Shown: piece by piece, positions 5,984-13,264 of the stretch
Position numbering within the stretch: the first letter of the stretch is position 1
Layout: each line of letters begins with the position of its first letter
Assembly (NCBI GenBank): GCA_034436035.1
Contig: DAOTVW010000085.1
Span: 1 to 13,537, forward strand
DNA length: 13,537 nucleotides
Direction: 5' to 3'
Source: UBA4823 sp034436035
GTDB lineage: Bacteria > Chloroflexota > Anaerolineae > Anaerolineales > UBA4823
Made by a program: the position numbers and the translations under genes
The notes under the pieces: generated by a model
What the model was told of the DNA's origin: nothing
Seen by the model: the letters and a program-made list of their open reading frames with translations, nothing else
Databases searched by the model: none

Positions 5984-7473
5984 ACGTATTTTTGCTTTAT
6001 CCGGATCGGGATTTTAATCCCCAAGAAAAACTGCCGCCGCAAACAGAAGATCTCATTCAAGACCTTGAATTTAACACCATCCTTAATGCCATGGCAAAAG
6101 GGGATAAGTTTTTATTCAATGTAGCAAAGCAAACGATTTTTACCAGCCTCACTGACCCTCAAGAGATCCGTTATCGTCAGGCAATTTTACAAGATTGCTT
6201 GAATAACGAGTCGGTTGTACGTGATTTGTATCAAATACCCATAAAATCGATTGAAAATAAACAATCCCAATGGTTAGGCATTTTCAGCAATTATCCAGGG
6301 GGGATCTTGAGCAGTGCGGTGCAGTTTCTGGAAATGCTGGTGGGTTTGTTGCATCAAATGAAACAAATTGTTGACCAACATGCCTCTAATTTTAAGTCAG
6401 AAGGATTTCAGCGCTTCTTTCGCATGATACAGCAAGAATTAGACGATGCCTATTTTGAAGAGGTAGAAGAACATTTGCAAACATTGCGTTTTCGCAAGGG
6501 GGTTTTAATCAGCGCTCAACTGGGCAGAGGGAATGAGGGCACGAACTATGTTTTACGCCGCCCCAATCGACAAGATGATCCATGGGTACTCAGATTGATT
6601 AGCAGAAAAGCGCCAATTTATTCCTATACGATTGCGCCGCGAGATGACCATGGAGCACGCGCCATCGGAGCTTTACGTGATCGCGGGATCAATTTAGTGG
6701 CAAATGCAGTAGCGCAGTCTGCTGATCATGTGGATAATTTTTTGACCACCTTGCGGACTGAGCTGGGTTTTTATATTGGATGTCTAAATTTAGCGGAACA
6801 ATTAAAAGCTTACGATGAACCAATCGCTTTCCCAACGGTTTTACCCGCCGATAAACGTTCTCATTCTTTTGTTGGGTTGTATGATGTGGCGCTGTCGTTG
6901 CTAAAACATCAAAAAGTGGTCGGTAATGATATTCAGGCCCATGAAAAAGATTTAGTCTTCATCACCGGCGCCAACCAGGGTGGAAAGTCAACCTTTTTAC
7001 GCAGTGTTGGACAGGCGCAATTAATGGCGCAATGTGGGATGTTCGTTGGCGCCGAATCGTTTGAAGCGAATGTTTGTCATGGTCTATTCACTCATTTTCG
7101 CCGTGAAGAAGATGCAACGATGCAGAGAGGTAAGCTTGACGAAGAGTTGAGTCGGATGAGTGTTATCATCGACGAAATTAAGCCGCATAGTATGATTTTG
7201 TTTAATGAATCTTTTGCAGCCACAAATGAACGCGAGGGCTCGGAGATCGCTCGCCAAATTATCAACGCTCTCTTGGAAAGGAAGATCAAGATTTTCTTCG
7301 TTACCCATCAATATGAATTGGCGCAAAGTTTTTACGAGAAAAATATGCCGAATATCCTGTTCTTACGGGCTGGACGTCAAACAGATGGGAAACGGACTTT
7401 TAAACTCAATGTTGGGAAACCCCTGCCGACCAGTTTTGGACGGGATGTCTATCGGGCGATCTTTGAGAAATAA
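5980..7473 (+). CDS. MutS-like ATPase, second of a pair, fluoride-riboswitch controlled
   Basis: This 497-residue paralogue is coupled to the preceding gene by an ATGA overlap. The N-terminal part is helical with no mismatch-binding domain. The ATPase domain has Walker A GANQGGKS (330-337), the signature segment MQRGKLDEELSRM (381-393), a Walker B position reading MILFNESFAATNEREG (405-420) with Asn409-Glu410, and a canonical FVTHQYEL switch (440-447) with His443. The two copies share many blocks: THFxREE before the signature segment, RGKLxxxLxR, and NExF after Walker B. They differ in the switch histidine, which suggests a specialised heterodimer in which only one subunit has the standard arrangement, much as MutS homologues form dimers. 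The actual substrate is unknown; DNA, RNA or ribosomes are all possible for MutS-type clamps. The family call is secure, the function open. Confidence 0.9.
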   Translation: MNVFLLYPDRDFNPQEKLPPQTEDLIQDLEFNTILNAMAKGDKFLFNVAKQTIFTSLTDPQEIRYRQAILQDCLNNESVVRDLYQIPIKSIENKQSQWLGIFSNYPGGILSSAVQFLEMLVGLLHQMKQIVDQHASNFKSEGFQRFFRMIQQELDDAYFEEVEEHLQTLRFRKGVLISAQLGRGNEGTNYVLRRPNRQDDPWVLRLISRKAPIYSYTIAPRDDHGARAIGALRDRGINLVANAVAQSADHVDNFLTTLRTELGFYIGCLNLAEQLKAYDEPIAFPTVLPADKRSHSFVGLYDVALSLLKHQKVVGNDIQAHEKDLVFITGANQGGKSTFLRSVGQAQLMAQCGMFVGAESFEANVCHGLFTHFRREEDATMQRGKLDEELSRMSVIIDEIKPHSMILFNESFAATNEREGSEIARQIINALLERKIKIFFVTHQYELAQSFYEKNMPNILFLRAGRQTDGKRTFKLNVGKPLPTSFGRDVYRAIFEK

Positions 7474-7525
7474 ACAGCATTGCTGCAAACACTAAATATT
7501 CTATAAAAAGGTTCTTTATTGATTC

Positions 7526-7900
7526 ATGGATAAATTTATTGTGATCTCGATCGGCGCTATTTTAGGCGCAAATGCCAGGTATTGGGTGGGCGGATGGGCT
7601 GCAGAACGGTATGGAGCAGCTTTTCCTTATGGCACCTTAATCATTAATTTGACTGGTAGTTTTATACTTGGTTTGTTTATTACTTTGATAACGGAAAGAT
7701 TTTTGGTTAATCCAAACTGGCGCTTGCTGATTGGAATAGGATTCTTGGGCTCGTATACTACATTTTCCACTTACACGTACGAAAGTGTAGCTTTGTTGAT
7801 GGGGGGGCAACTCTGGATTGGATTGATAAATCTATTTGGCGGTAGTATGCTTGGCGCTGCTGCGGCGGTTCTCGGTATTCTCATTGGACGGATTTTGTAA
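7526..7900 (+). CDS. crcB: Fluoride channel CrcB/FluC
   Basis: This 124-residue protein has four hydrophobic segments, the standard FluC size; it forms dual-topology dimers that let fluoride leave the cell. Family landmarks are GAILGANARYW (residues 10-20, Arg18), GTLIINLTGSFILG (36-49, pore Asn41), and the central broken-helix motif GFLGSYTTFSTYTYE (72-86). The Phe-box positions are Phe80 and Tyr83; most homologues have phenylalanine at the second. Only one copy is present, so it should be a homodimer. AAAGG at about 7506-7510 is distant, and no strong ribosome binding site precedes ATG 7526. It follows the second MutS-like gene by 52 bases and is read from the fluoride riboswitch transcript, the expected arrangement for this exporter. 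Confidence 0.95.
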   Translation: MDKFIVISIGAILGANARYWVGGWAAERYGAAFPYGTLIINLTGSFILGLFITLITERFLVNPNWRLLIGIGFLGSYTTFSTYTYESVALLMGGQLWIGLINLFGGSMLGAAAAVLGILIGRIL

Positions 7901-7912
7901 GAGAGGGAATGA

Positions 7913-9163
7913 ATGACTCCACAACTATTGAATAAAGCTCAGATTCTTACAATATATATTGGAGAGAGTGATCGATGGCGTGGTAAACCCTTATATGCTG
8001 CAATCCTAGAATTGCTTAAAAAAGAAGGCATAGCTGGGGCAACCGTTACGCGCGGTGTGGCAGGTTTCGGCGCGCATTCCCGTATTCATAGCGCCGCAAT
8101 TCTACGCCTATCAGAGGATTTACCATTAATCATCCAGGTTATTGATTCACCAGAGCACATTGCACGTGCTACGGAATTAGTCTCCCCTATGGTGCGTGAA
8201 GGGATAATTACCCTGCAAGATATACAAGTGATTCGCTATACTCACCGCTATCTCAATCCCCTCCCAGCGGATAGATTGGTTGAAGAGGTCATGACAACAG
8301 AGGTGAATGTGCTCACAGAGGAGATGTCAATAGCAGAAGCCTGGCAAAAAATGTTAATCTTACTAGTCAAGGCGATGCCAGTTGTCGATAGCGAGGGGAA
8401 GGTAGTGGGTATGTTGACCGACGAAGACTTGCTCGAACGGGCAGGTTTGCAGCAAAGGCTATCGGTTGCGATGAACTTGGAGAAACCAATTCTAGCAGAA
8501 GAGCTCGCCTATTTGCAAAAATCAACACTGACTGTTGGGCAAGTGATGTCAAAACCACCGATTACGGTTAAAGTGAAAGATTCATTAGGTTTAGCTGCCT
8601 CGCGCATGAGTCAACATGGCATAAAACGACTGCCAGTTGTGGATGAGCATGGTAAATTGGTGGGCGTGATTTCGCGCGTTGATATTCTCCGCCTGGTAGC
8701 AGAGATAACCCCAACGAAAGTGAAACAGCCAATCAAGGCTGGCAGAACAGTAGAAGATATCATGTCGCCAAAAATCCCATTTGTGAAACGGGATGATGAT
8801 CTATCGGTCATTATTGAGCGAATGCTGGAGAATGGGCTTCACCGCGTCATTGTTGTGGGTGATGATGGGAAGGCAATGGGTTTAATCAGTGATTCGGATG
8901 TCGTGGCACGAATTCAACCGACTCAAAGAAGAAAAATATTATCAGCCTTATTAGGAAAGACCCGCTTGCAATATAGTGATATCACTGCTGCTGATCTGAT
9001 GTCACCAGGGGTGCTAGCGGTTTATCGTGAGACGTCGTTGTTAGAAGCCGCGAAACAGATGATGGATCAGAAACGAAAATGGCTGGTAGTTATAGATGAA
9101 AAAGGATTACCGATCGGATTAGTGGATCGACAAATCTTGTTGGCGGCTTTAAGCAGTGGATGA
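7913..9163 (+). CDS. DUF190 protein fused to four CBS domains
   Basis: This is a 416-residue cytoplasmic protein. Residues 1-112 are a DUF190 domain, seen in LTIYIGESDRWRGKPLYAAI, GATVTRGVAGFG and the strand pair around LPLIIQVIDS. Four CBS motifs follow, at about 124-175, 208-261, 280-333 and 360-413, each with the V-x-x-x-M-x pattern and a VVD/G-x-x-x-G-x-x-x-x-x-D core (for example LPVVDEHGKLVGVISRVDIL). CBS pairs (Bateman modules) usually bind adenine nucleotides and regulate attached or partner proteins. DUF190 proteins are commonly encoded next to CrcB. GAGGG at 7903-7907 supports the ATG, only 12 bases after crcB, so it is in the same operon. A regulatory role in fluoride export sensing energy state is plausible but is only inference. 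Confidence 0.92.
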   Translation: MTPQLLNKAQILTIYIGESDRWRGKPLYAAILELLKKEGIAGATVTRGVAGFGAHSRIHSAAILRLSEDLPLIIQVIDSPEHIARATELVSPMVREGIITLQDIQVIRYTHRYLNPLPADRLVEEVMTTEVNVLTEEMSIAEAWQKMLILLVKAMPVVDSEGKVVGMLTDEDLLERAGLQQRLSVAMNLEKPILAEELAYLQKSTLTVGQVMSKPPITVKVKDSLGLAASRMSQHGIKRLPVVDEHGKLVGVISRVDILRLVAEITPTKVKQPIKAGRTVEDIMSPKIPFVKRDDDLSVIIERMLENGLHRVIVVGDDGKAMGLISDSDVVARIQPTQRRKILSALLGKTRLQYSDITAADLMSPGVLAVYRETSLLEAAKQMMDQKRKWLVVIDEKGLPIGLVDRQILLAALSSG

Positions 9164-9187
9164 TCGTTCTCATATAAATTTCTTATC

Positions 9188-9215
9188 TTGAGGGAATGGA
9201 TAGACATGATAAAAT
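9188..9215 (+). promoter_or_regulatory. Candidate promoter for msrPQ
   Basis: TTGAGG (9188-9193) and TAAAAT (9210-9215) are separated by 16 bases, and the -10 has a TGn extension at 9207-9209. A second possible -10, TATAAT, lies at 9234-9239 without a good -35. The site is within the 105-base gap before msrP, so msrPQ can be transcribed apart from the fluoride operon. Read-through from upstream is not excluded, since no terminator was seen. Confidence 0.45.
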
Positions 9216-9268
9216 AGAGTATATCACTCCAAATATAATGGGGTGTTTGGAAAGAGAGAAGTATTGGT

Positions 9269-10222
9269 ATGGAACGGTTATTACAGCATCTACAGCCCCC
9301 TTCTTCGGAGATCACACCAGAAAAGGATTATCTTTCCCGCCGCGAATGGTTGAAGATGGTTGGGTTGGTTTCTGCAGCTTCTGTTTTAGCGGCTTGTGCA
9401 CCAAAAGAATCAGCCTTGTCTACACCAGAAGAAACGGGAAATACCCAGAACATTCCGCTAGACGAACTGGGCAATCCCGCTAACACTTATAAAGAGATCA
9501 CCAATTACAATAACTATTACGAATTCAGCACTGATAAACAGGCGGTTGCCCGATTAGCAGAGAAATTCCACCCTACTCCATGGACGCTTGAAGTGGGTGG
9601 ATTGGTGAACAAGCCAAGAACCTTTGGATTGGAAGACCTGTTGAAAGTAGAGCAGGTGGAACGTATCTATCGCCTGCGCTGTGTGGAAGCATGGAGCATG
9701 GTCATTCCCTGGACGGGATTTGAATTGAATAAGTTATTGGAGCAAGTGGAGCCACTGGGCAGTGCAAAGTATGTACGATTCACCGCCTTACTTGATCCGA
9801 AGCAATTTCCGGGACAGCGCAGTCAGCTTTACCCTTGGCCATATACCGAAGGATTGCGTTTAGACGAAGCAATGCACCGTCTGACTTTGATTGCGACGGG
9901 TATATATGGAAAGTCATTGCCTAATCAAAATGGCGCCCCATTAAGATTAGTAGTACCGTGGAAATACGGGTTTAAATCCATAAAAGCCATCGTTAAGATT
10001 GAATTGACAGAAACGATGCCTGCAACGCTCTGGAATACGATTGCCCCAGACGAGTATGGGTTTTATGCAAACGTAAACCCCCAGGTGGATCATCCGCGTT
10101 GGTCACAGCGCACCGAACGCCGTATTGGTGAACTAAACCGCCGTGAGACCTTGCTGTTCAATGGCTATGCAGAAGAAGTTGCCTCGCTTTATTCAGGGTT
10201 GGATTTGAGGTCGAATTATTAA
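9269..10222 (+). CDS. msrP: MsrP-like molybdopterin methionine sulfoxide reductase, Tat lipoprotein
   Basis: This 317-residue protein repairs oxidised methionine in proteins outside the cytoplasmic membrane. The N-terminus carries a twin-arginine motif, SRREWLK (23-29), then a hydrophobic stretch ending in a lipobox LAAC with Cys43, so it is predicted to be Tat-exported and lipid-anchored. The molybdopterin domain follows: [19 protein letters not shown] (107-125), [14 protein letters not shown] (135-148) with molybdenum-ligand Cys138, and [20 protein letters not shown] (225-244). ATG 9269 is preceded by a purine-rich GAGAGAAG (9254-9261). The length is close to E. coli MsrP (334). A membrane partner, MsrQ, is encoded ten bases downstream. 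Other sulfite-oxidase-fold enzymes are possible, but the pairing with msrQ makes this call strong. Confidence 0.92.
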   Translation: MERLLQHLQPPSSEITPEKDYLSRREWLKMVGLVSAASVLAACAPKESALSTPEETGNTQNIPLDELGNPANTYKEITNYNNYYEFSTDKQAVARLAEKFHPTPWTLEVGGLVNKPRTFGLEDLLKVEQVERIYRLRCVEAWSMVIPWTGFELNKLLEQVEPLGSAKYVRFTALLDPKQFPGQRSQLYPWPYTEGLRLDEAMHRLTLIATGIYGKSLPNQNGAPLRLVVPWKYGFKSIKAIVKIELTETMPATLWNTIAPDEYGFYANVNPQVDHPRWSQRTERRIGELNRRETLLFNGYAEEVASLYSGLDLRSNY

Positions 10223-10232
10223 TGCGTTTAGC

Positions 10233-10877
10233 ATGAGACATCCCAACTGGATGCGGGTTGCCGTTCACGCGATTGGATGGTTCCCGTTGGCCTTGATAGG
10301 CATTTCTGCTCTGCAGGGTCGTCTCAGTGTCAATCCGATACAGGATGTTGAGCAACGATTGGGGCGCGCTGCATTTTACTTTCTGGTGCTCACCCTGGCT
10401 TGCACTCCGATCAACACAATATTTGGTTGGCACGCCATACTTCGCCACCGCCGTACATTGGGTTTGTATAGTTTTTTCTACGCCAGCTTGCATTTTTTCG
10501 TCTTTGCTGGAATTGATTACGGATTTAATTTGTCCGAGATCGAAAAATTGATCCTCGAAAAACCGTTTATCTTATTGGGTGTGTTCAGTGGATTGATTTT
10601 ATTATCTCTAGCTATAACATCATTCGATTGGTGGAAGAAGAAATTGCAGCGCAATTGGACCAATTTGCATCGTTTAATTTACCTAGCAGGGTTGACCACT
10701 GTTGTGCATTATGGCTGGGCAAAGAAAGGCAATTTATTTTCTTTACAAGGGGATGTCCTTTACCCCGTTCTATGGGGGATAGTTATTGGGGTCTTGCTGA
10801 TCATGCGAATTCCGTCCCTGCGGAAATTCGTGAGTAATCTTCGCCAAACCATTCGATTACGCCTGTTAATTCATTAA
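10233..10877 (+). CDS. msrQ: MsrQ heme-binding membrane subunit
   Basis: This 214-residue integral membrane protein of about six segments passes electrons from the quinone pool or a cytoplasmic flavin reductase to MsrP. Candidate heme ligands are His87 in RRTLGLYSFFYASLHFFVF, and His146 and His159 in LHRLIYLAGLTTVVHYGW, all at positions typical for the YedZ/ferric reductase-like domain. LACTPINTIFGW (55-66) is also characteristic. The gene begins ten bases after msrP; no strong ribosome binding site is visible, so translation may be coupled. The ATG at 10233 fits the family N-terminus (RHPNWMRVAVHAIGWFPL). No terminator hairpin was found after the stop. Confidence 0.92.
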   Translation: MRHPNWMRVAVHAIGWFPLALIGISALQGRLSVNPIQDVEQRLGRAAFYFLVLTLACTPINTIFGWHAILRHRRTLGLYSFFYASLHFFVFAGIDYGFNLSEIEKLILEKPFILLGVFSGLILLSLAITSFDWWKKKLQRNWTNLHRLIYLAGLTTVVHYGWAKKGNLFSLQGDVLYPVLWGIVIGVLLIMRIPSLRKFVSNLRQTIRLRLLIH

Positions 10878-10879
10878 GA

Positions 10880-11116
10880 ATGAGGGCGTTGAAAATTACA
10901 CTGCTTTGAAAACTCCGCTTCGTTCGATTTCCTTGCGCTCCTCTTTTTTGATATTACGTTGATTCTTAGCACCCTGCGTATATCCAAGTGAGAAGGAAAT
11001 GGGTGACAATCCACACCCCCATCAGTTTCTTGAAGCTTTATCCGCTTGTTTATAGACTGTTTCCCATCAAACCTTTGGAGCAAGTTGCAAAGGAGATATT
11101 CGGGGGTGATGCCTGA
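10880..11116 (+). pseudogene. Possible decayed coding region downstream of msrQ
   Basis: This is the first part of a 596-base gap without an intact gene. One forward frame reads as a protein-like hydrophobic stretch (SFDFLALLFFDITLILST, within 10893-10991). Another is open for 48 codons (10970-11116) and ends FPIKPLEQVAKEIFGGDA before TGA at 11114. Neither has a good start. The sense-like composition across changing frames suggests a gene broken by frameshifts. Its family was not recognised. Part of it (11003-11081) is repeated beyond the restriction genes. Low confidence; it may be non-coding. Confidence 0.25.
11003..11081 (+). repeat. Diverged direct repeat, copy A (upstream of restriction-modification genes)
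   Basis: The core, 11059-11081, matches 13201-13223 at 22 of 23 bases, including an exact 17-base block at 11065-11081. Weaker similarity, with gaps, extends back to a shared GTGACA at 11003 (13153 in copy B). In one frame both cores read as IKPLE, so the repeat may derive from related decayed genes. Copy A lies 392 bases before the methyltransferase gene. Confidence 0.65.
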
Positions 11117-11473
11117 TGATATTCTCTGTAGAAGAAGATTTGCCCTGTTTTGACGAATTGCTTTTGTACCATAGCTACCGCCTGTGGATTATAGTTTACT
11201 CGATTCATACTTATGGAAAGGCGATTAAAGGTTTTATTCAATACCCTCTGAGGTTATAATGGATATAGAAGCATTAGGATAATTATCTTTTCGCGCATTT
11301 GATTGCATGTTACTAAAATTTATAAGATAAATGCATGAGCTTTCTATGGTCCATTATCAAGGAGTGTAGGTTAAATTATTTTAAGACCGACTGATATGTT
11401 TCATTAAATCAAAAAATCAAAGTAGGGTAGAATTGAAACATCGTTATAAATTTGGATTGATAGGATATAGGAT
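11117..11473. other. AT-rich non-coding stretch before the methyltransferase
   Basis: No gene was recognised here. A TATAAT at 11255-11260 lacks a convincing -35 (TTTTAT at 11232-11237) but could drive the restriction-modification genes with a leader of about 200 bases. A second weak -10, TAGAAT (11428-11433), is nearer the gene. A 7-base inverted pair (TTATCTT near 11283 and AAGATAA near 11323) has a long spacer and is probably chance. The ribosome binding site of the methyltransferase gene is weak. Confidence 0.4.
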
Positions 11474-12463
11474 ATGAGTGATTTGCCTTTGTTTCGTTCA
11501 ACAAAGCTCATTGAAAAGAGTTTTATTCCAGAGGCTGATATTGTTATCTTTTCCGGCGATGTTATTGATTTCCTTAAACAAGTTCCGGATGATTCGGTCA
11601 CTCTCGTTGTGACTTCTCCGCCTTATAACTTAGGTAAAGAATATGAAAATCGCGTTTCAATTGAACAATACTTGCAAATACAGGCTCAGGTTATTGCTCA
11701 ACTTTATCGGGTTCTACGAAAAGACGGAAGCATTTGCTGGCAAGTGGGCAACTTTGTTGAGGATGGCGAAGTTTATCCTCTCGATATTCTCTATTATCCA
11801 ATTTTCAAAGAACTCGGGATGAAATTGCGCAATCGAATAATTTGGAAATTTGGTCACGGATTACACGCATCGAGACGTTTTTCAGGTCGTTATGAGACTA
11901 TTCTCTGGTTTACAAAATCAGACCATTATATATTTAATCTTGATTCTGTTCGTGTACCAGCTAAGTATCCTGGAAAACGTCATTATAAGGGACCAAATAA
12001 AGGAAAACCTTCAGGTAATCCTTTAGGGAAAAATCCCTCTGATGTATGGGAAATCTTGGTTCAAGATTGGGAAGAATTGGTGTGGGATATTCCCAATGTA
12101 AAATCTAATCATCCTGAAAAGACAATCCATCCTTGCCAATTCCCTATCGAACTGGTCGAGCGTTGCGTACTTGCACTCACAAATGAAAATGATTGGGTTT
12201 TTGACCCTTATATGGGTGTTGGTTCAGCTCTTATTGCAGCTATTATGCATAATCGAAGGGCAATGGGGTGTGAGAGAGAAGCAGAGTATATAGCGGTCGC
12301 CCGCCAGCGTATTCTAGATTATTTTAATGGCACGCTTCGTAGCCGGCCCATAGGAAAACCAGTTTATCAGCCAACGGGCAAAGAAAAAGTGTCTCAAATT
12401 CCAGAAGAGTGGAGGGAGATGTCTCAGGTACGACTTCTGGAAGAGCAAGGTGATTACGAATGA
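11474..12463 (+). CDS. Type II DNA methyltransferase, beta class, probably N4-cytosine
   Basis: This is a 329-residue cytoplasmic enzyme that transfers methyl from S-adenosylmethionine to DNA. The catalytic motif IV, TSPPYNLG (47-54), precedes the cofactor motif I, FDPYMGVGS (243-251), which is the beta-class order. HPCQFPIELVERC (219-231) is the motif X region leading into motif I. The SPPY form is usual for N4-cytosine methyltransferases, though some N6-adenine enzymes share it. The variable region between the motifs (about 130-215) would recognise the target. It overlaps the endonuclease gene by four bases (ATGA), showing one unit. Because its partner resembles BglII, the target is likely a GATC-centred hexamer such as AGATCT or RGATCY, which is inference. 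The ribosome binding site is poor; ATG 11474 matches the expected N-terminus. Confidence 0.93.
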   Translation: MSDLPLFRSTKLIEKSFIPEADIVIFSGDVIDFLKQVPDDSVTLVVTSPPYNLGKEYENRVSIEQYLQIQAQVIAQLYRVLRKDGSICWQVGNFVEDGEVYPLDILYYPIFKELGMKLRNRIIWKFGHGLHASRRFSGRYETILWFTKSDHYIFNLDSVRVPAKYPGKRHYKGPNKGKPSGNPLGKNPSDVWEILVQDWEELVWDIPNVKSNHPEKTIHPCQFPIELVERCVLALTNENDWVFDPYMGVGSALIAAIMHNRRAMGCEREAEYIAVARQRILDYFNGTLRSRPIGKPVYQPTGKEKVSQIPEEWREMSQVRLLEEQGDYE

Positions 12464-13029
12464 TCATTGCTGGAATATATTCTTTCAATGGTGGTAAAGA
12501 TATTATTCAGTCCAATTATCCCGTAGAACTTAGGGAAGTAGAGCAAATTATTACTGCCATTGATAGCAAACAATGTAAGACGAAAACGAGTCTCGAAAAG
12601 ACAATGCCCGGTAGAATCCTATATAGTCCACGAGCGTTGAACCGGGCTTTTACGAAAGAGTTTGAACTGCGTGGGTGGGAGAAACACAAAGTCCAATGTA
12701 ATTACCCAGTCAATTACTATGTATCTGGCTTTGTCCCCAACAATTCATCCAAAAGAGCTTCCCGTGAGATGGATTTCGTTAAAAACCGCATTGGTGTAGA
12801 AATTCAATTTGGCAAGTATGCTTTTATGGTATACAACGTTTGTGCAAAAATGACTATCTTTCATAACCTAGGAGTAATCGATGTGGGAATCGAGATCGTT
12901 CCGATTAAATCCTTTGCAGAAGAGATGTCAACAGGAGTGTCTTATTTCGAGCAGTTTGTCTGGGATTTGGAACATCGTGGAGTCGCCGATATAGATATAC
13001 CTGTGCTGGTGCTGGGAGTGACAACTTGA
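12460..13029 (+). CDS. BglII/BstYI-like type II restriction endonuclease
   Basis: This 189-residue protein is shorter than BglII (about 223) and near BstYI (about 203). The active-site block REMDFVKNRIGVEIQFGKY holds Asp105, Glu114 and Gln116. The spacings D-x8-E-x-Q are the same as those of the BglII catalytic residues Asp84, Glu93 and Gln95. The following YNVCAKMTIFHNLGVIDVG and SYFEQFVWDLEHRG segments also resemble BglII blocks around the helix after the active site and the YYEQ region. It appears full length and intact. It should cut a GATC-centred palindrome that the overlapping methyltransferase protects. The start is coupled to the methyltransferase stop. Classification is from remembered similarity, so specificity is uncertain, but the catalytic spacing is persuasive. 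Confidence 0.85.
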   Translation: MIIAGIYSFNGGKDIIQSNYPVELREVEQIITAIDSKQCKTKTSLEKTMPGRILYSPRALNRAFTKEFELRGWEKHKVQCNYPVNYYVSGFVPNNSSKRASREMDFVKNRIGVEIQFGKYAFMVYNVCAKMTIFHNLGVIDVGIEIVPIKSFAEEMSTGVSYFEQFVWDLEHRGVADIDIPVLVLGVTT

Positions 13030-13152
13030 AAAGCAAAGAAAAACAAACCTGTGCTTCCACCTCTGGTGCTACTCCACTCGCTCCATGTGTTGATTGAACC
13101 TGTAACCGTTCTGCTTCACACCCCCACGTGCATCCATCTGCTTGATGAGATG
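13030..13152. other. Non-coding stretch after the restriction gene
   Basis: No intact gene was recognised. A short hairpin, CCATCT (13133-13138) with AGATGG (13147-13152), has no T-run and is not a convincing terminator. The stretch leads into repeat copy B. Confidence 0.4.
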
Positions 13153-13223
13153 GTGACAGCCCATAACCCTTCCATCTGAAATAAATATATCAGCTAGTGA
13201 GTTTCGCATCAAACCTTTGGAGC
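13153..13223 (+). repeat. Diverged direct repeat, copy B (downstream of restriction-modification genes)
   Basis: This is the partner of the copy at 11003-11081, in the same orientation. The core at 13201-13223 differs at one of 23 bases. The upstream part is more diverged and eight bases shorter. It lies 123 bases after the endonuclease stop, so the two copies bracket the restriction-modification pair. Confidence 0.65.
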
Positions 13224-13235
13224 CCTTACGACGAC

Positions 13236-13253
13236 GATGATAACGATGATAAC
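13236..13253 (+). repeat. Perfect 9-base tandem duplication
   Basis: GATGATAAC occurs twice in a row (13236-13244 and 13245-13253), just before the transposase remnant. It probably marks local slippage or decay. Confidence 0.6.
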
Positions 13254-13264
13254 ATTGGCCGTCA

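Noticed and set aside
5037..6053. Possible avoidance of the predicted AGATCT/RGATCY target in the window
   Set aside because: AGATCT occurs at 5037-5042 and 6048-6053 and other GATC hexamers are present, so there is no avoidance signal; too little sequence to judge.
4454..7473. Annotation of the two ATPases as DNA mismatch repair MutS
   Set aside because: They are about 500 residues, lack the mismatch-binding N-terminal domain and have altered Walker B motifs.
7205..7495. Forward frame inside the end of the second MutS-like gene
   Set aside because: It is a shadow of the real frame, which carries the Walker B and switch motifs.
9196..9483. Forward frame overlapping the start of msrP
   Set aside because: It lies in another frame over the Tat signal and N-terminus of a well-supported gene, with no family features.
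13069..13209. 46-codon minus-strand frame starting near AAAGG and reading MRNSLADIFISDGR
   Set aside because: It runs through repeat copy B, and the equivalent frame in copy A stops after five codons. No family was recognised and it is likely chance.
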